DNA of 64,000 nucleotides. It comes from Vibrio navarrensis (GTDB lineage Bacteria; Pseudomonadota; Gammaproteobacteria; Enterobacterales; Vibrionaceae). Position 1 is the first letter of the stretch. Every line of letters begins with the position of its first letter. A model generated the notes under the pieces. It made no database searches. It was given only the letters and a program-made list of their open reading frames with translations, and was not told where the DNA came from. The translations under genes and the position numbers were made by a program. Shown one piece after another: positions 1-9,727 of the stretch. The stretch is taken from assembly GCF_000764325.1 (NCBI RefSeq), contig NZ_JMCG01000002.1, forward strand, positions 620,001 through 684,000, given 5' to 3'.

Positions 1-1
1 T

Positions 2-136
2 AGCAGTGCGGTAAGCTCTGGTCTTGATGTCGGGATAATTTTGTGCGGCTTTTTTCTACACAAACAGGTAAAGCTGCCCATATTAGCGCTGGTTATTTTC
101 TTTATGCTCGCTGGTATTGTCAGCGGCAGCTTCTAG
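2..136 (+). CDS. C-terminal end of an unidentified membrane protein (partial)
   Basis: Frame 2 is open from the left window edge to a TAG at 134-136 and encodes 44 residues. The segment is strongly hydrophobic, with two likely membrane stretches (VGIILCGFFL and ILALVIFFMLAGIV) separated by a short charged HKQVK turn, which is typical of the last hairpin of a polytopic membrane protein. The family cannot be recognised from this fragment. A competing ATG-started reading frame at 43-246 overlaps it but gives an Arg/Leu-rich peptide without family resemblance, so frame 2 is preferred. The next gene is on the same strand 251 bases downstream, so the two are probably separate transcripts. Confidence 0.55.
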   Translation, partial: SSAVSSGLDVGIILCGFFLHKQVKLPILALVIFFMLAGIVSGSF

Positions 137-387
137 TCCTACTCGCAGGATGGTTAAGCCTATTGACTGCCCAACGGGTTGTTTTGACTTCAGTTAGGCA
201 ACGCCGACTTCTCTTCTCGATACCACATCCCGACAAAAGTCAGTGAAACGGATTAGATCCATTTCTTGACACAATTTCTCAACAACAAAACGTGGATTTT
301 TATTTCTGACCAACCCAAACCATGCTAGATTAACAATAAATTAACATAACAATAACGATTATTTTGCCAATAACATGGAGTTAGAGA

Positions 388-2073
388 ATGATTCAGCCTA
401 ACGAGTTAAGCAAACCCAACTGTGCTCTCCCACCGCCAAATGAAATGATCTTAAAATGGGCAGCGGAACGCCCCAATGAGGTCTATCTAAAACAAATCAT
501 TAACCGCCAGTTCGTCGAGTTCACCTATGCACAAGTGGCTGACCAAGCCCTGCGTTTAGTCACCGCTCTTCGCGAACTCGGGGCACAACCGGGCGATCGC
601 GTCGCACTGATTTCGAAAAACTGCGCCGAGTGGTTTATCTGCGATTTGGCGATGATGCTTGGCGATTACGTCAGTGTCCCGATTTTTCCCACCGCGAGTT
701 CGGAAACGATTGAATACTGCTTGAACCACAGTGAAAGTAAAATTTTGATCGCGGGTAAACTTGATAATCCAGAGACTACGCAAAAAGTTATCGATGAGAT
801 GACCGATATCAAGAGCATCGCTTTGCCGTATGATTCTGCGCCACAATGTCAATATCAGTACAAAAACTTAATTGCCAAGGCCGAGCCGAGTCAAGAACGC
901 CCGCAGCACGACGATGACAAACTGATGTCTTTAGTCTATACCTCTGGAACCTCTGGTCTGCCGAAAGGCGCGATGCTCACTTATGGCGCATTTTGTTGGT
1001 CGGTGCATCAACTGATTAAACACATCGGAATTCAAGAAAACGACCGCCTGTTCTCTTATTTACCTCTTGCGCACATCACTGAGCGCGTCTATATCTTTGG
1101 CTCTTCAGTGATCGGAGGTGTTCCTACTGCCTTTCCCGAATCGCTGGATACTTTTATCGAAGATGTCAAAATGCAGCGCCCAACGCTGTTCATTTCCGTA
1201 CCACGCTTATGGACACTGTTCCAGCAGCGCATCCAAGACAAATTGCCGCAAAAACGTCTTAATTTTTTGCTGAAGATTCCCTTAGTCAATTCCTTGATCA
1301 AAAAGAAGCTGGCCGATGGACTTGGTTTAGATCAAGCTCGCGTGCTGGGTTGCGGCTCCGCCCCAGTCTCCCCTGCACTGCTCCAGTGGTACCACAGTGT
1401 CGGGCTCAACATTACTGAAGCTTGGGGGATGACAGAGGCCTTTGCCTACACCACATTGAATTACCCATTTAGGGCCGACAAAATCGGCAGTGTTGGCAAT
1501 GCAGGACCGGGCATTGAACTGAAAATCGCCGAAGATAGCGAGATCATGGTTCGCAGCCAAGGGCTCTTTTCTGGCTACTATAAGAATGACATTGCGATCA
1601 AAGAATCTTTTGATAAAGAAGGCTGGCTACATACTGGCGACATAGGCTCCATCGACAGCGAAGGCTATTTGACCATTCAAGGTCGTAAGAAAGACACCTT
1701 CAAAACCGCCAAAGGAAAGTTTGTCGCACCTGTTCCCATCGAGAAAAAACTCTTTGAATACAGCCGTGTGGAGATGATGTGCCTCATTGGCTCCGGGTTA
1801 CCGGCACCAATCTTACTGGTTGTGCCACATAACTTCCCTCATTTTGACCGTGAGCGGTATGAACGGACCACGCAAAAAGTCATCAAACGCATGAATGCCG
1901 AATTGGAATCTCATCAGCAGATCAAGGGAGTCCTGATGATTAAAGAGCCCTGGAGTATCGAAAACGGCATTTTGACGCCAACACTGAAAATAAAACGTCA
2001 TGTGCTTGAGCAGAAGTATCACGAAATTGGTCACAACTGGCCAAAAGATAAATTGGTCGTTTGGGAAGAATAA
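388..2073 (+). CDS. AMP-binding acyl-CoA ligase (FadD15/long-chain acyl-CoA synthetase-like)
   Basis: A 561-residue adenylate-forming enzyme that should activate a carboxylic acid, probably a long-chain fatty acid, to its acyl-AMP and then acyl-CoA at the inner membrane face. The phosphate-binding motif YTSGTSGLPKGA is at about residue 183, the AWGMTEA motif at about 344, the GYYKN...GWLHTGD motif follows, and the late lysine region GRKKDTFKTAKGK is intact. It resembles the FadD15/ACSBG branch more than E. coli FadD. The ATG at 388 has a GGAG stretch about eight bases upstream. A strong terminator follows, so it appears monocistronic. The exact acyl chain preference cannot be read from sequence. 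Confidence 0.88.
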   Translation: MIQPNELSKPNCALPPPNEMILKWAAERPNEVYLKQIINRQFVEFTYAQVADQALRLVTALRELGAQPGDRVALISKNCAEWFICDLAMMLGDYVSVPIFPTASSETIEYCLNHSESKILIAGKLDNPETTQKVIDEMTDIKSIALPYDSAPQCQYQYKNLIAKAEPSQERPQHDDDKLMSLVYTSGTSGLPKGAMLTYGAFCWSVHQLIKHIGIQENDRLFSYLPLAHITERVYIFGSSVIGGVPTAFPESLDTFIEDVKMQRPTLFISVPRLWTLFQQRIQDKLPQKRLNFLLKIPLVNSLIKKKLADGLGLDQARVLGCGSAPVSPALLQWYHSVGLNITEAWGMTEAFAYTTLNYPFRADKIGSVGNAGPGIELKIAEDSEIMVRSQGLFSGYYKNDIAIKESFDKEGWLHTGDIGSIDSEGYLTIQGRKKDTFKTAKGKFVAPVPIEKKLFEYSRVEMMCLIGSGLPAPILLVVPHNFPHFDRERYERTTQKVIKRMNAELESHQQIKGVLMIKEPWSIENGILTPTLKIKRHVLEQKYHEIGHNWPKDKLVVWEE

Positions 2074-2098
2074 CCCGTCCAGCAACGCCTTAAAAATC

Positions 2099-2143
2099 AA
2101 AAAACCGCAGCCTTATTCCTATTCCTGAGTCTGCGGTTTTTCC
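2099..2143. terminator. Bidirectional rho-independent terminator between acyl-CoA ligase and DUF1127 genes
   Basis: AAAACCGCAG at 2101-2110 pairs with CTGCGGTTTT at 2131-2140 around a 20-base loop. A-runs and T-runs flank both sides, so it can serve the upstream plus-strand gene and the convergent minus-strand DUF1127 gene. Confidence 0.75.
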
Positions 2144-2172
2144 ATTAAAAACATCGATATGACCTTTCTCAG

Positions 2173-2376
2173 TTAGTCCCAAAAGCTACGCTTCACCTCA
2201 TTCGAAACTTGTTCTTTAGTCAGACCAAGATCTTTGTACATATGTTCTGACAGCTCGGACAACTGTCGCCGCGTGTGATGGTTTCGTTTCCAACGCAACA
2301 CTTCGATAAATAAACACTTAAGCGACCGTACTGTTTTCTTCGCATTTAATGGAAGATGATTTATGCTGGATTCCAT
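2173..2376 (-). CDS. DUF1127 small basic protein
   Basis: A 67-residue protein with the DUF1127 (YjiS-like) pattern in its C-terminal half: R(R)QLSELSEHMYKDLGLTKEQV. Members are short arginine-rich proteins; in some alphaproteobacteria they bind RNA or influence metabolism, but no function is established in Vibrio. The N-terminal half is basic and lacks a membrane segment. It is divergent from the LysR-type regulator at 2476, with a 99-base gap containing a palindrome, the usual arrangement when a LysR protein controls its neighbour. That regulatory link is inferred only. Confidence 0.8.
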   Translation of the reverse strand: MESSINHLPLNAKKTVRSLKCLFIEVLRWKRNHHTRRQLSELSEHMYKDLGLTKEQVSNEVKRSFWD

Positions 2377-2439
2377 ATTGACTCCTTGATATTAAGCTTT
2401 GTTCGAGCTAATAATCGCTTTATCGACTCCAAGCCTCAA

Positions 2440-2453
2440 ACGATATAAATCGT
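2440..2453. promoter_or_regulatory. Palindrome in the DUF1127/LysR divergent gap (candidate LysR site)
   Basis: ACGAT-ATAA-ATCGT is a perfect 5-base inverted repeat in the 99-base gap between the two divergent genes. It lies 22 bases upstream of the LysR start and contains AT-rich dyad symmetry of the kind LysR proteins bind. Its function is inferred from position. Confidence 0.35.
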
Positions 2454-2475
2454 CATTAAGTTAAGGAATACTTAA

Positions 2476-3405
2476 GTGAAAGAGAGGATGCCACCGCTGC
2501 AAGGTTTGTATTACTTTTATGTCGCTTGCCAGCAAGGCAGCTTCAAGCTTGCGGCCGAGCAGCTATTTGTTTCTGCTGCGGCGGTTAGCCAACAAATTCG
2601 GCAGTTGGAAGAGTGGTTAAACGTTGATCTTTTTGTTCGCCAACATAGAAAAGTACAGCTGACCGCGGAAGGTGTGCTGCTTTTTGAACAGGCAAAGAAA
2701 GGCTTTACCCACTTGCAAGAAGGGATTCGCTTAATCAATACCGATCCTAACCCCAAGCAGCTATCGGTTTCCACCTTGCCCTCTTTTGCTCAGCATTGGT
2801 TGGTGCCCAGATTAACCGAGTTCAAAAGCCGTTATCCTCATATCGCTCTGCTACTCGAACCAACCAATCAACTGATCACATTTGATGATTCCCGAATCGA
2901 TTTATGCATCCGCTACGGACGAGGAAACTACCCCAATATTGAGAGCCAATGGTTGATGGATGATGTTATGTATCCCGTCTGCCACCCGATTTATCGGCAA
3001 CAGCACAATATCCAAACGCTGGCAGACATCAACCAAGTGGAACTGATTGAAGACACTTGGCCAGACATGGACTGGGCCTCTTTCCTGCATAATCTCGGGC
3101 TCAAGGGGGGCCAGTCGACACTCAAATATGACGGCTCGCACTTTGTTTTGGAGGGCGCGTTAGCGGTACAAGGCGTGGCGTTGGTCAAGCACTCACTCGC
3201 GGCACGCTATATAAAGGAAGGAAAGCTAGTGCGCATTGGCAATACCGCGTTAAAACCAAGATACAGCTACTACATGTGCGCGCCTGCCGGCTATTTCCGC
3301 CGAGAGAAAGTCCAGCTTTTTCGCCAGTGGCTTCTCGACGAAATAGCCAACTTTCAATGTGCTTATCCTCTCACCGGCATCGATGTGATCAGCCATATCG
3401 AATAG
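2476..3405 (+). CDS. LysR family transcriptional regulator (GcvA-like)
   Basis: A 309-residue LysR-type regulator. The N-terminal winged helix-turn-helix is clear at about residues 10-65 (SFKLAAEQLFVSAAAVSQQIRQLE followed by LFVR...VQLTAEG), and a type 2 periplasmic-binding-like effector domain occupies about 95-300. The GTG start at 2476 has TAAGGA eight bases upstream; an in-frame ATG at 2488 has a poorly spaced purine run, so the GTG is preferred. It is divergent from the DUF1127 gene, which is its best candidate target. The effector is unknown. The general look is of the GcvA/AmpR subgroup. Confidence 0.88.
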   Translation: MKERMPPLQGLYYFYVACQQGSFKLAAEQLFVSAAAVSQQIRQLEEWLNVDLFVRQHRKVQLTAEGVLLFEQAKKGFTHLQEGIRLINTDPNPKQLSVSTLPSFAQHWLVPRLTEFKSRYPHIALLLEPTNQLITFDDSRIDLCIRYGRGNYPNIESQWLMDDVMYPVCHPIYRQQHNIQTLADINQVELIEDTWPDMDWASFLHNLGLKGGQSTLKYDGSHFVLEGALAVQGVALVKHSLAARYIKEGKLVRIGNTALKPRYSYYMCAPAGYFRREKVQLFRQWLLDEIANFQCAYPLTGIDVISHIE

Positions 3406-3459
3406 TTGAGTCAAATGAACAAAGAGAGCCGCTTAGCGTACCTTGATATTCAAATAATA

Positions 3460-3487
3460 AAAAACCCGCAGTTGCCTGCGGGTTTTT
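3460..3487. terminator. Bidirectional terminator between LysR gene and fusA2
   Basis: CCCGCAG (3465-3471) and CTGCGGG (3476-3482) form a 7-bp GC stem with a TTGC loop, flanked by AAAAA and TTTTT. It is placed to end both the plus-strand LysR gene and the minus-strand fusA2 gene. Confidence 0.85.
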
Positions 3488-3510
3488 CTGTTATCGAGTT
3501 AAGTTAAGAA

Positions 3511-5598
3511 TTACTTCTTAGCGTTACGCTCTTTAACTTCAGCAATTACTTGCTCTGCTACGTTGTTTGGACATGGTGCGTAGTGTGAGAACTCCATAGA
3601 GAACTGACCACGACCAGAAGTCATTGTACGTAGAGTACCGATGTAGCCGAACATTTCAGAAAGTGGTACGTCTGCTTTAACGCGAACGCCAGTTGCACCC
3701 ATTTCCTGGTTCTTGATCATGCCGCGACGACGGTTCAAGTCACCGATTACGTCACCAACGTGATCTTCAGGAGTGAACACGTCAACTTTCATGATTGGTT
3801 CAAGAAGCTGAGGAGCCGCTTTAGGAATTGACTGACGGAATGCGCCTTTCGCTGCAATTTCAAATGCGATTGCAGATGAGTCAACTGCGTGGAAGCCACC
3901 GTCGAACAGTTCAACTTCAACGTCAAGTACAGGGAAACCAGCCAACGTACCAGTTGCCATCATAGACTTGAAGCCTTTCTCAACTGCTGGCCAGAATTCC
4001 TTAGGAACGTTACCACCAACTACGGTTGATTTGAATGTGAAGCCTGAGTTTTGCTCTCCAGGGCGGATGCGGTAATCGATCTTACCGAACTGACCAGAAC
4101 CACCAGACTGCTTCTTGTGCGTGTAGCTGTCTTCAACTGCTTTGGTGATTGTTTCACGGTAAGCAACCTGAGGAGCACCCACTTCTAGCTCAACGCCGTA
4201 AGTACGCTTCAGGATATCCACTTTGATGTCTAGGTGAAGTTCGCCCATACCTTTAAGGATTGTTTCGCCTGAATCTTCGTCAGTTTCAACTTGGAATGAT
4301 GGATCTTCTGCAACCATTTTACCGATCGCGATACCCATTTTCTCAGAGCCGTTTTTATCTTTTGGCTTAACAGCGATAGAGATAACTGGATCTGGGAAGA
4401 TCATTGGCTCAAGAGTACATTCGTGCTTAGGATCACATAGCGTGTGACCAGTTTGAACGTTCTTCATACCAACGATAGCGATAATGTCACCTGCTTGTGC
4501 AGCTTCCAGCTCGTTACGGTCGTTTGCGTGCATTTCCACCATGCGGCCAACACGCTCAGTTTTACCTGTTGCGCTGTTAAGAATGGTATCACCCTTCTTG
4601 ATTCGGCCTGAGTAAACACGGATGAACGTCAGAGCACCGAAACGGTCATCCATGATCTTGAACGCTAGAGCGCGGAATGGCTCGTCAACAGATACAGTTG
4701 CAACTTGACCAGTAGATTCACCAGTTTCCGGATCAGTCAGGTCTTGAGGTTGAACTTCAGTTGGGTTTGGTAGGTAATCAACTACCGCATCTAGAACCAG
4801 CTGCATACCTTTGTTACGGTAAGCAGAACCACAGAAAGTTGGGAAGAATGCTAGTTCACGAGTACCTTTACGGATACAAGCTTTGATTTGCTCGATAGTT
4901 GGCTCTTCGCCTTCCATGTAAGCCATCATCAGCTCGTCATCTTGCTCAACAGCAGTTTCGATCAGCATTTCACGGTATTCTTCAACCTGATCAACCAAAT
5001 CTGCAGGAACTTCTTTAACTTCGAAGTTTTCTGGTAAGCCTGAGTCATCCCATACAAACGCTTGGCGAGTTAGTACATCCACCACACCAACAAACTCATC
5101 TTCACGGCCGATAGGTAGAGTCATAACAAGTGGTTTTGCACCAAGAACATTGTTGATTTGATCAACAACGCGGAAGAAGTCTGCACCCATACGGTCTAGT
5201 TTGTTTACGAAGATCAGACGAGATACTTCTGATTCGTTCGCATAACGCCAGTTAGTTTCTGACTGAGGTTCAACACCGCCAGAACCACAGAATACACCGA
5301 TACCACCGTCAAGAACTTTCAGAGAACGATAAACTTCAACTGTGAAGTCAACGTGTCCAGGGGTATCAATGATATTGAAACGGTGGTCTTTCCAGAAACA
5401 GGTAGTCGCAGCAGACTGGATAGTGATACCACGCTCAGCTTCTTGTTCCATGAAGTCCATTGTTGTTGTGCCGTCATGGCTATCACCCATTTTATGGATT
5501 TTACCAGTCAGCTTTAGGATGCGCTCAGTGGTAGTGGTTTTGCCCGCGTCAACGTGCGCGAAGATACCAATGTTTCTGTATTTTGATAAATCTGCCAT
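3511..5598 (-). CDS. fusA2: Elongation factor G, second copy type
   Basis: A 695-residue EF-G, a ribosome-associated translocation GTPase. The G1 motif [15 protein letters not shown] is at about residue 14, DTPGHVDF (G3) at about 79 and NKLDRMGAD (G4) at about 133; domains II to V follow to the C-terminus. The gene stands alone beside radA and not in an rpsL-rpsG-fusA-tufA operon, which suggests the accessory copy that Vibrio and related genera carry. That a second fusA exists elsewhere is inferred. Whether it works in translocation, ribosome recycling or under stress is not visible from sequence. The ATG at 5598 has an upstream AGAGTAAGA purine stretch. Confidence 0.93.
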   Translation of the reverse strand: MADLSKYRNIGIFAHVDAGKTTTTERILKLTGKIHKMGDSHDGTTTMDFMEQEAERGITIQSAATTCFWKDHRFNIIDTPGHVDFTVEVYRSLKVLDGGIGVFCGSGGVEPQSETNWRYANESEVSRLIFVNKLDRMGADFFRVVDQINNVLGAKPLVMTLPIGREDEFVGVVDVLTRQAFVWDDSGLPENFEVKEVPADLVDQVEEYREMLIETAVEQDDELMMAYMEGEEPTIEQIKACIRKGTRELAFFPTFCGSAYRNKGMQLVLDAVVDYLPNPTEVQPQDLTDPETGESTGQVATVSVDEPFRALAFKIMDDRFGALTFIRVYSGRIKKGDTILNSATGKTERVGRMVEMHANDRNELEAAQAGDIIAIVGMKNVQTGHTLCDPKHECTLEPMIFPDPVISIAVKPKDKNGSEKMGIAIGKMVAEDPSFQVETDEDSGETILKGMGELHLDIKVDILKRTYGVELEVGAPQVAYRETITKAVEDSYTHKKQSGGSGQFGKIDYRIRPGEQNSGFTFKSTVVGGNVPKEFWPAVEKGFKSMMATGTLAGFPVLDVEVELFDGGFHAVDSSAIAFEIAAKGAFRQSIPKAAPQLLEPIMKVDVFTPEDHVGDVIGDLNRRRGMIKNQEMGATGVRVKADVPLSEMFGYIGTLRTMTSGRGQFSMEFSHYAPCPNNVAEQVIAEVKERNAKK

Positions 5599-5805
5599 TG
5601 TCTTACTCTGTTAATAAGGTATAAAGTGCGCGCAGAGTATATCACAATCGTTCAAGACTGATACCCTTGCATGCCATTCGTTAAGAAAAATTTTCTTCTA
5701 CAACAGTAAAGCTTACCAATGCTTAGCTTGCAAAGCGGCGCGAAACTATATTTTTGCTTCCTCTGTTTACGCACAAAATTTCCCTTATTATGAAGCTCGA
5801 ACGCT

Positions 5806-7185
5806 CTAGAGTTCATCAAAAGCACTGATCGCATCGGCGAGTTTTTTCACCCCGTGGATCTGCATGCCCACTATTCCGCCTTTCGGCATATTGGCCATAG
5901 GGACAATCGCTTTCTTAAAGCCATGCTTGAACGCTTCATTGAGACGTTCTTGGCCACTGGGTACCGGGCGGATCTCGCCAGCCAAGCCCACTTCGCCAAA
6001 AATCACCACATCTTTTGGCAATGGCCGATCGCGAAAACTAGACAGTAGCGCCATAATCAGCGCCAAGTCAGCGCTAGTTTCACTCACCTTTACCCCACCG
6101 ACCACATTGACAAAGACATCCTGGTCAGCCATTTGTAAGCCGCCGTGCTTATGTAAAACCGCTAATAATAAAGAGAGACGGTTTTGCTCAAGACCGACAG
6201 CGACCCGACGAGGATTAGCAAGCTGCGAATAGTCCACCAAAGCTTGGATCTCGACCAGAAGCGGCCTAGTGCCTTCCCAAACCACCATCACCGAACTACC
6301 AGAGGTTGCCTCCTCCCCACGTGACAAGAAAATCGCCGACGGGTTACTCACTTCACGCAATCCTTGCCCGGTCATGGCAAACACACCGAGTTCATTCACC
6401 GCACCAAAACGGTTTTTGTGGCTACGCAGGGTACGAAAGCGACTATCGGTATCGCCATCGAGCAGCACAGAACAGTCAATAATGTGCTCTAACACTTTCG
6501 GGCCCGCTAAGGTGCCGTCTTTAGTTACGTGGCCAACAATAAAGACAGCGACATTATTTTGTTTGGCGTAACGGGTTAATGCCGTGGCGGATTCACGTAC
6601 TTGCGCGACGCTTCCGGGTGAAGATTGCACATCCGAAACATGCATCACCTGAATCGAGTCAATTACCATGATGCGTGGTCGCACCTCTTCGGCAATTTGG
6701 CAAATCTTATCCACGTTAGTCTCTGAGAGCATTTTCAAATGCTCTTTCGGCAATCCCAAACGAGAAGCGCGCATCGCGACTTGTTGCAAAGACTCTTCGC
6801 CAGTGACGTACAAAGCAGGCATGTGTGCCGAGAGCGCGCACATCGTTTGCAACAACAGCGTCGATTTACCCGCGCCAGGGCTTCCGCCAATCAAAATCGC
6901 CGCACCGGGCACGATGCCCCCACCCAATACGCGATCCAGCTCTTTAAAGCCACTGGTAAAACGCGGCACTTCCTGTAAATCGATATCAGACAAGGTCTGT
7001 ACTTTGGACTCGGTTGCACTGCCCGCATAGCCTGACAAACGCTCATTACGAGCGACACTCGGCGAAGCGGCTAGCCTCACTTCAGTAATGGTATTCCAAG
7101 AGCCACAGGCGTTGCATTGCCCCTGCCAGCGAGGAAAATCTGCCCCACAGTCGTTACATACATACGCGCGTTTTGCTTTCACCAT
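5806..7185 (-). CDS. radA: DNA repair protein RadA
   Basis: A 459-residue RecA-related helicase that processes recombination intermediates and drives branch migration. The parts are in order: an N-terminal C4 zinc finger (CNDC...CNAC), a RecA-like core with Walker A GGSPGAGKST at about residue 94, the RadA-specific KNRFG motif at about 257, and a C-terminal Lon-protease-like domain. The length matches E. coli RadA. In E. coli radA lies in a serB-radA operon; here the order is serB, PilZ gene, radA, with the PilZ gene divergent from radA. Its own promoter should lie in the 134-base gap at 7186-7319. Confidence 0.96.
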   Translation of the reverse strand: MVKAKRAYVCNDCGADFPRWQGQCNACGSWNTITEVRLAASPSVARNERLSGYAGSATESKVQTLSDIDLQEVPRFTSGFKELDRVLGGGIVPGAAILIGGSPGAGKSTLLLQTMCALSAHMPALYVTGEESLQQVAMRASRLGLPKEHLKMLSETNVDKICQIAEEVRPRIMVIDSIQVMHVSDVQSSPGSVAQVRESATALTRYAKQNNVAVFIVGHVTKDGTLAGPKVLEHIIDCSVLLDGDTDSRFRTLRSHKNRFGAVNELGVFAMTGQGLREVSNPSAIFLSRGEEATSGSSVMVVWEGTRPLLVEIQALVDYSQLANPRRVAVGLEQNRLSLLLAVLHKHGGLQMADQDVFVNVVGGVKVSETSADLALIMALLSSFRDRPLPKDVVIFGEVGLAGEIRPVPSGQERLNEAFKHGFKKAIVPMANMPKGGIVGMQIHGVKKLADAISAFDEL

Positions 7186-7319
7186 GCCGCCTCAAATTGT
7201 CCAGCCTGTGATCCTGTCAGACCACTGATTCATTAAACACAGAACAAAGTGCTGTTATACTTAAGTTTATTATCACTTTGCCGATACTCTTATCAAGAAC
7301 AGATACTGTAACAGAAAAG

Positions 7320-9668
7320 ATGGAACAAGCTGAAATTCTCTCAATCGCAGAAAGGCTCATCCCGCTGTACAACACGGAAGATTTTGATTTTGTCCTGAGT
7401 CAACTGACCGAGGGAGAACCGCCATCGGCTAAATTACTGGTGAAGATGGAGCTTAACCGCATCATGGCACCATGCAAAAAAAGTATCGACTTACGTGGTC
7501 GGGTGCAAGGTGAATGCCGTGAATACGAACTGGATGGTTTAAAGCATTGGCTTGATGATGTCGCTTTCAATGCCTACCACAAAAACACCAAGAAATTTGG
7601 CCGCTATACCGAAGGAGTGTGGGAAGCGTTAAGCAACACACGCAATAGTTTCCGTGTGTTGGGCAAAAACACGCAGCAGCCGGAAGGGCTCGGGTTAACC
7701 GATCCAGCTAGCCCTTATGAAGCTGAAGCTATTTACCTTGGCTACGATCTCAAAAGACAAGAAAAGCGCCTGCGCGTGCAGTCACAGGTGGAGATAAAAC
7801 TGGCCAAAGGACAAGTTTTGCATGGTGTGAGCGTCGATCTCTCTAGCTCAGGTGCCAAATTCAAAGTGCCGAGTGCCTTTAATTACAATCTCGGAGAAAT
7901 TATCCAGGTCTCCTTTTCCGAGCTCGCCAAAACTTCGCAAGTGGCGAACATCGACAAAAAATTAGAGTATCGCGTGATCGCCGTAGAAGACTCTTATGAG
8001 AACGATGCGGTTAAATTTCTACGTTGTCTACGCCTAACCGAAACCAACATCATCGCCCGTGTGATCGATGAGTCATTGAGTAACTCAGCCAAACGGACTC
8101 GCCACGATAACCAAGACAAAATCATTCGTTCAAGAACGCGTGGATACGAGCACATCTATCTTAAACACACCTGTAACCTGCCGCTGTTTTTCCAAGGAAG
8201 TGAGCTCAAACTGGCGATGATGACGCCAAATAATGCGCCGATTTGGAATTACTGGCACGATGAGCGAAAACAACAAGTCTTCGGCACACTGTTTAATCCG
8301 CAAAGAATGGAGATGTTGATTAAGTCTGGCGTAAAGGGGACAAGCAACGTTATCTACTCCTTTACTCACGAGCATGAGAACAAGACCTTCTTCTATTCGA
8401 TGCTGATGCCAGAAGCGACCCGAGAACAACGACAGCTTTTTTGGCATTTAGGAGCACGTCGTTCAAGCTGGCGCGCGTTCCGCATTTCTATTTTTGAGCT
8501 TTCAGACAAAGAGAAGCAGCAGTTGGCCTCTTTCTCTTCTGAACTTGCCGATGCGTCAACCGCCCTCACCCACTGCGGTATTTTGCAAGAAATCGCCGAT
8601 GACAGTGTGGGTGACGACTATCTGTTTACCGAGCAACCTCGTATCCCAGCCAGCACACTGAATACGTTTCGTCACCCACGAAAGATCGTCGGCGCACCCA
8701 AAGGGATTTTCTTTGACGCCAAATCAAGACGCAAAGAGCCAAGATACAGCTTCCAGTCGCCTCTGCTCTTAACTAAGAGTGACGGTTCACAAGCACAAGG
8801 GAATACGCTCGATTTGTCCAAGCGCGGGTTGAGTTTGCAATTGAATGCGCCGTTGGCACTGATTGCCGGAGAAGAGGTTGAGGTCAATTACCTTGAACTG
8901 CAACTGTACGATAAAAAACTCCCTTTAGATAAAGTGCCGTATCGAGTAATACGCGTAAGCCCTGATGGTCAGCAATTGCAACTGGTGATTGATGAAAATA
9001 GTCAAACCATCAAAACCATCGCTTTTTTCAACAGCATTATTGAACATAACCAAGATAAGCTGATTGCCCAGCAAGAGATCCTGCCAAGCAATGAGCTACT
9101 AGAATCATTGCACAGCATTTTGCTCTCCAAGATGGTGAGCACGCCCATTTTTATCAGCAAAACGCCATCAGGTTATCGCACCAAAGCGATTGGTGTGAAT
9201 TTTCCACTAGAGAAGCACTTGATGCTGTTGGCAAAGCTAGGCCACAAAGAGAACCTCTCTCTTGAGCCACTCTACAAAGGCCGCTCGAATACGCTGATTG
9301 CGAATCCGACCAAAAGGATCGACGGAGCAGAGCCCGTTCATCACGAGATTTATATTGCCGTCACCAAATTCGGAGACAAGATCAAAGCCGTCCAGACCAA
9401 GGCACCGATCGAATTCGACAGCGTCAAAGAGCGCATCCAATTTGTGAAAAAGGCGAAAATGTCTGGTGAGTTTTACGCACTGAGGCTCTCCACCGCGCCG
9501 ATTTTCAGCCCGATGACCTCATTGCTGCAAAAAGATCTGAACGATTTAGCCCACCTGAGCATGCACCAAGCCAGCAAGCTGGAGAAAGAGCTTTCCACCT
9601 TAATAGGTTATTGTGAAATGGAAGAGATCACTGAAGAAATATTGATTCGTCTTGAGTTAAGCGATTAA
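7320..9668 (+). CDS. plzC: Double PilZ domain c-di-GMP receptor (PlzC-like)
   Basis: A large (782-residue) cytosolic protein with two complete c-di-GMP binding signatures. The first PilZ domain has RQEKR at about residue 143 followed by DLSSSG at about 172; the second has RKEPR at about 470 followed by DLSKRG at about 497. Both fit RxxxR...(D/N)xSxxG. Between and after them are long regions without a recognised domain. It is located between radA and serB, the position I recall for V. cholerae PlzC (VC2344). A TTG at 7278 would add 14 residues; the ATG at 7320 is preferred because it follows an AGAAAAG stretch, though this is not strong. Its target process is not evident. Confidence 0.85.
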   Translation: MEQAEILSIAERLIPLYNTEDFDFVLSQLTEGEPPSAKLLVKMELNRIMAPCKKSIDLRGRVQGECREYELDGLKHWLDDVAFNAYHKNTKKFGRYTEGVWEALSNTRNSFRVLGKNTQQPEGLGLTDPASPYEAEAIYLGYDLKRQEKRLRVQSQVEIKLAKGQVLHGVSVDLSSSGAKFKVPSAFNYNLGEIIQVSFSELAKTSQVANIDKKLEYRVIAVEDSYENDAVKFLRCLRLTETNIIARVIDESLSNSAKRTRHDNQDKIIRSRTRGYEHIYLKHTCNLPLFFQGSELKLAMMTPNNAPIWNYWHDERKQQVFGTLFNPQRMEMLIKSGVKGTSNVIYSFTHEHENKTFFYSMLMPEATREQRQLFWHLGARRSSWRAFRISIFELSDKEKQQLASFSSELADASTALTHCGILQEIADDSVGDDYLFTEQPRIPASTLNTFRHPRKIVGAPKGIFFDAKSRRKEPRYSFQSPLLLTKSDGSQAQGNTLDLSKRGLSLQLNAPLALIAGEEVEVNYLELQLYDKKLPLDKVPYRVIRVSPDGQQLQLVIDENSQTIKTIAFFNSIIEHNQDKLIAQQEILPSNELLESLHSILLSKMVSTPIFISKTPSGYRTKAIGVNFPLEKHLMLLAKLGHKENLSLEPLYKGRSNTLIANPTKRIDGAEPVHHEIYIAVTKFGDKIKAVQTKAPIEFDSVKERIQFVKKAKMSGEFYALRLSTAPIFSPMTSLLQKDLNDLAHLSMHQASKLEKELSTLIGYCEMEEITEEILIRLELSD

Positions 9669-9683
9669 AACTCATAGACAACC

Positions 9684-9711
9684 AGGCGCGATGATCGCGC
9701 CTTGTTGTTTA
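9684..9711 (+). terminator. Terminator of the PilZ gene
   Basis: AGGCGCG (9684-9690) and CGCGCCT (9696-9702) form a GC stem with an ATGAT loop, followed by TTGTTGTTT. It sits between the convergent PilZ and serB genes. Confidence 0.7.
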
Positions 9712-9727
9712 GAGAACACTCAATCGA

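Noticed and set aside
43..246. A 67-codon plus-strand frame near the left edge
   Set aside because: It overlaps the hydrophobic frame-2 reading (2-136) in another frame and has no family features or good start site.
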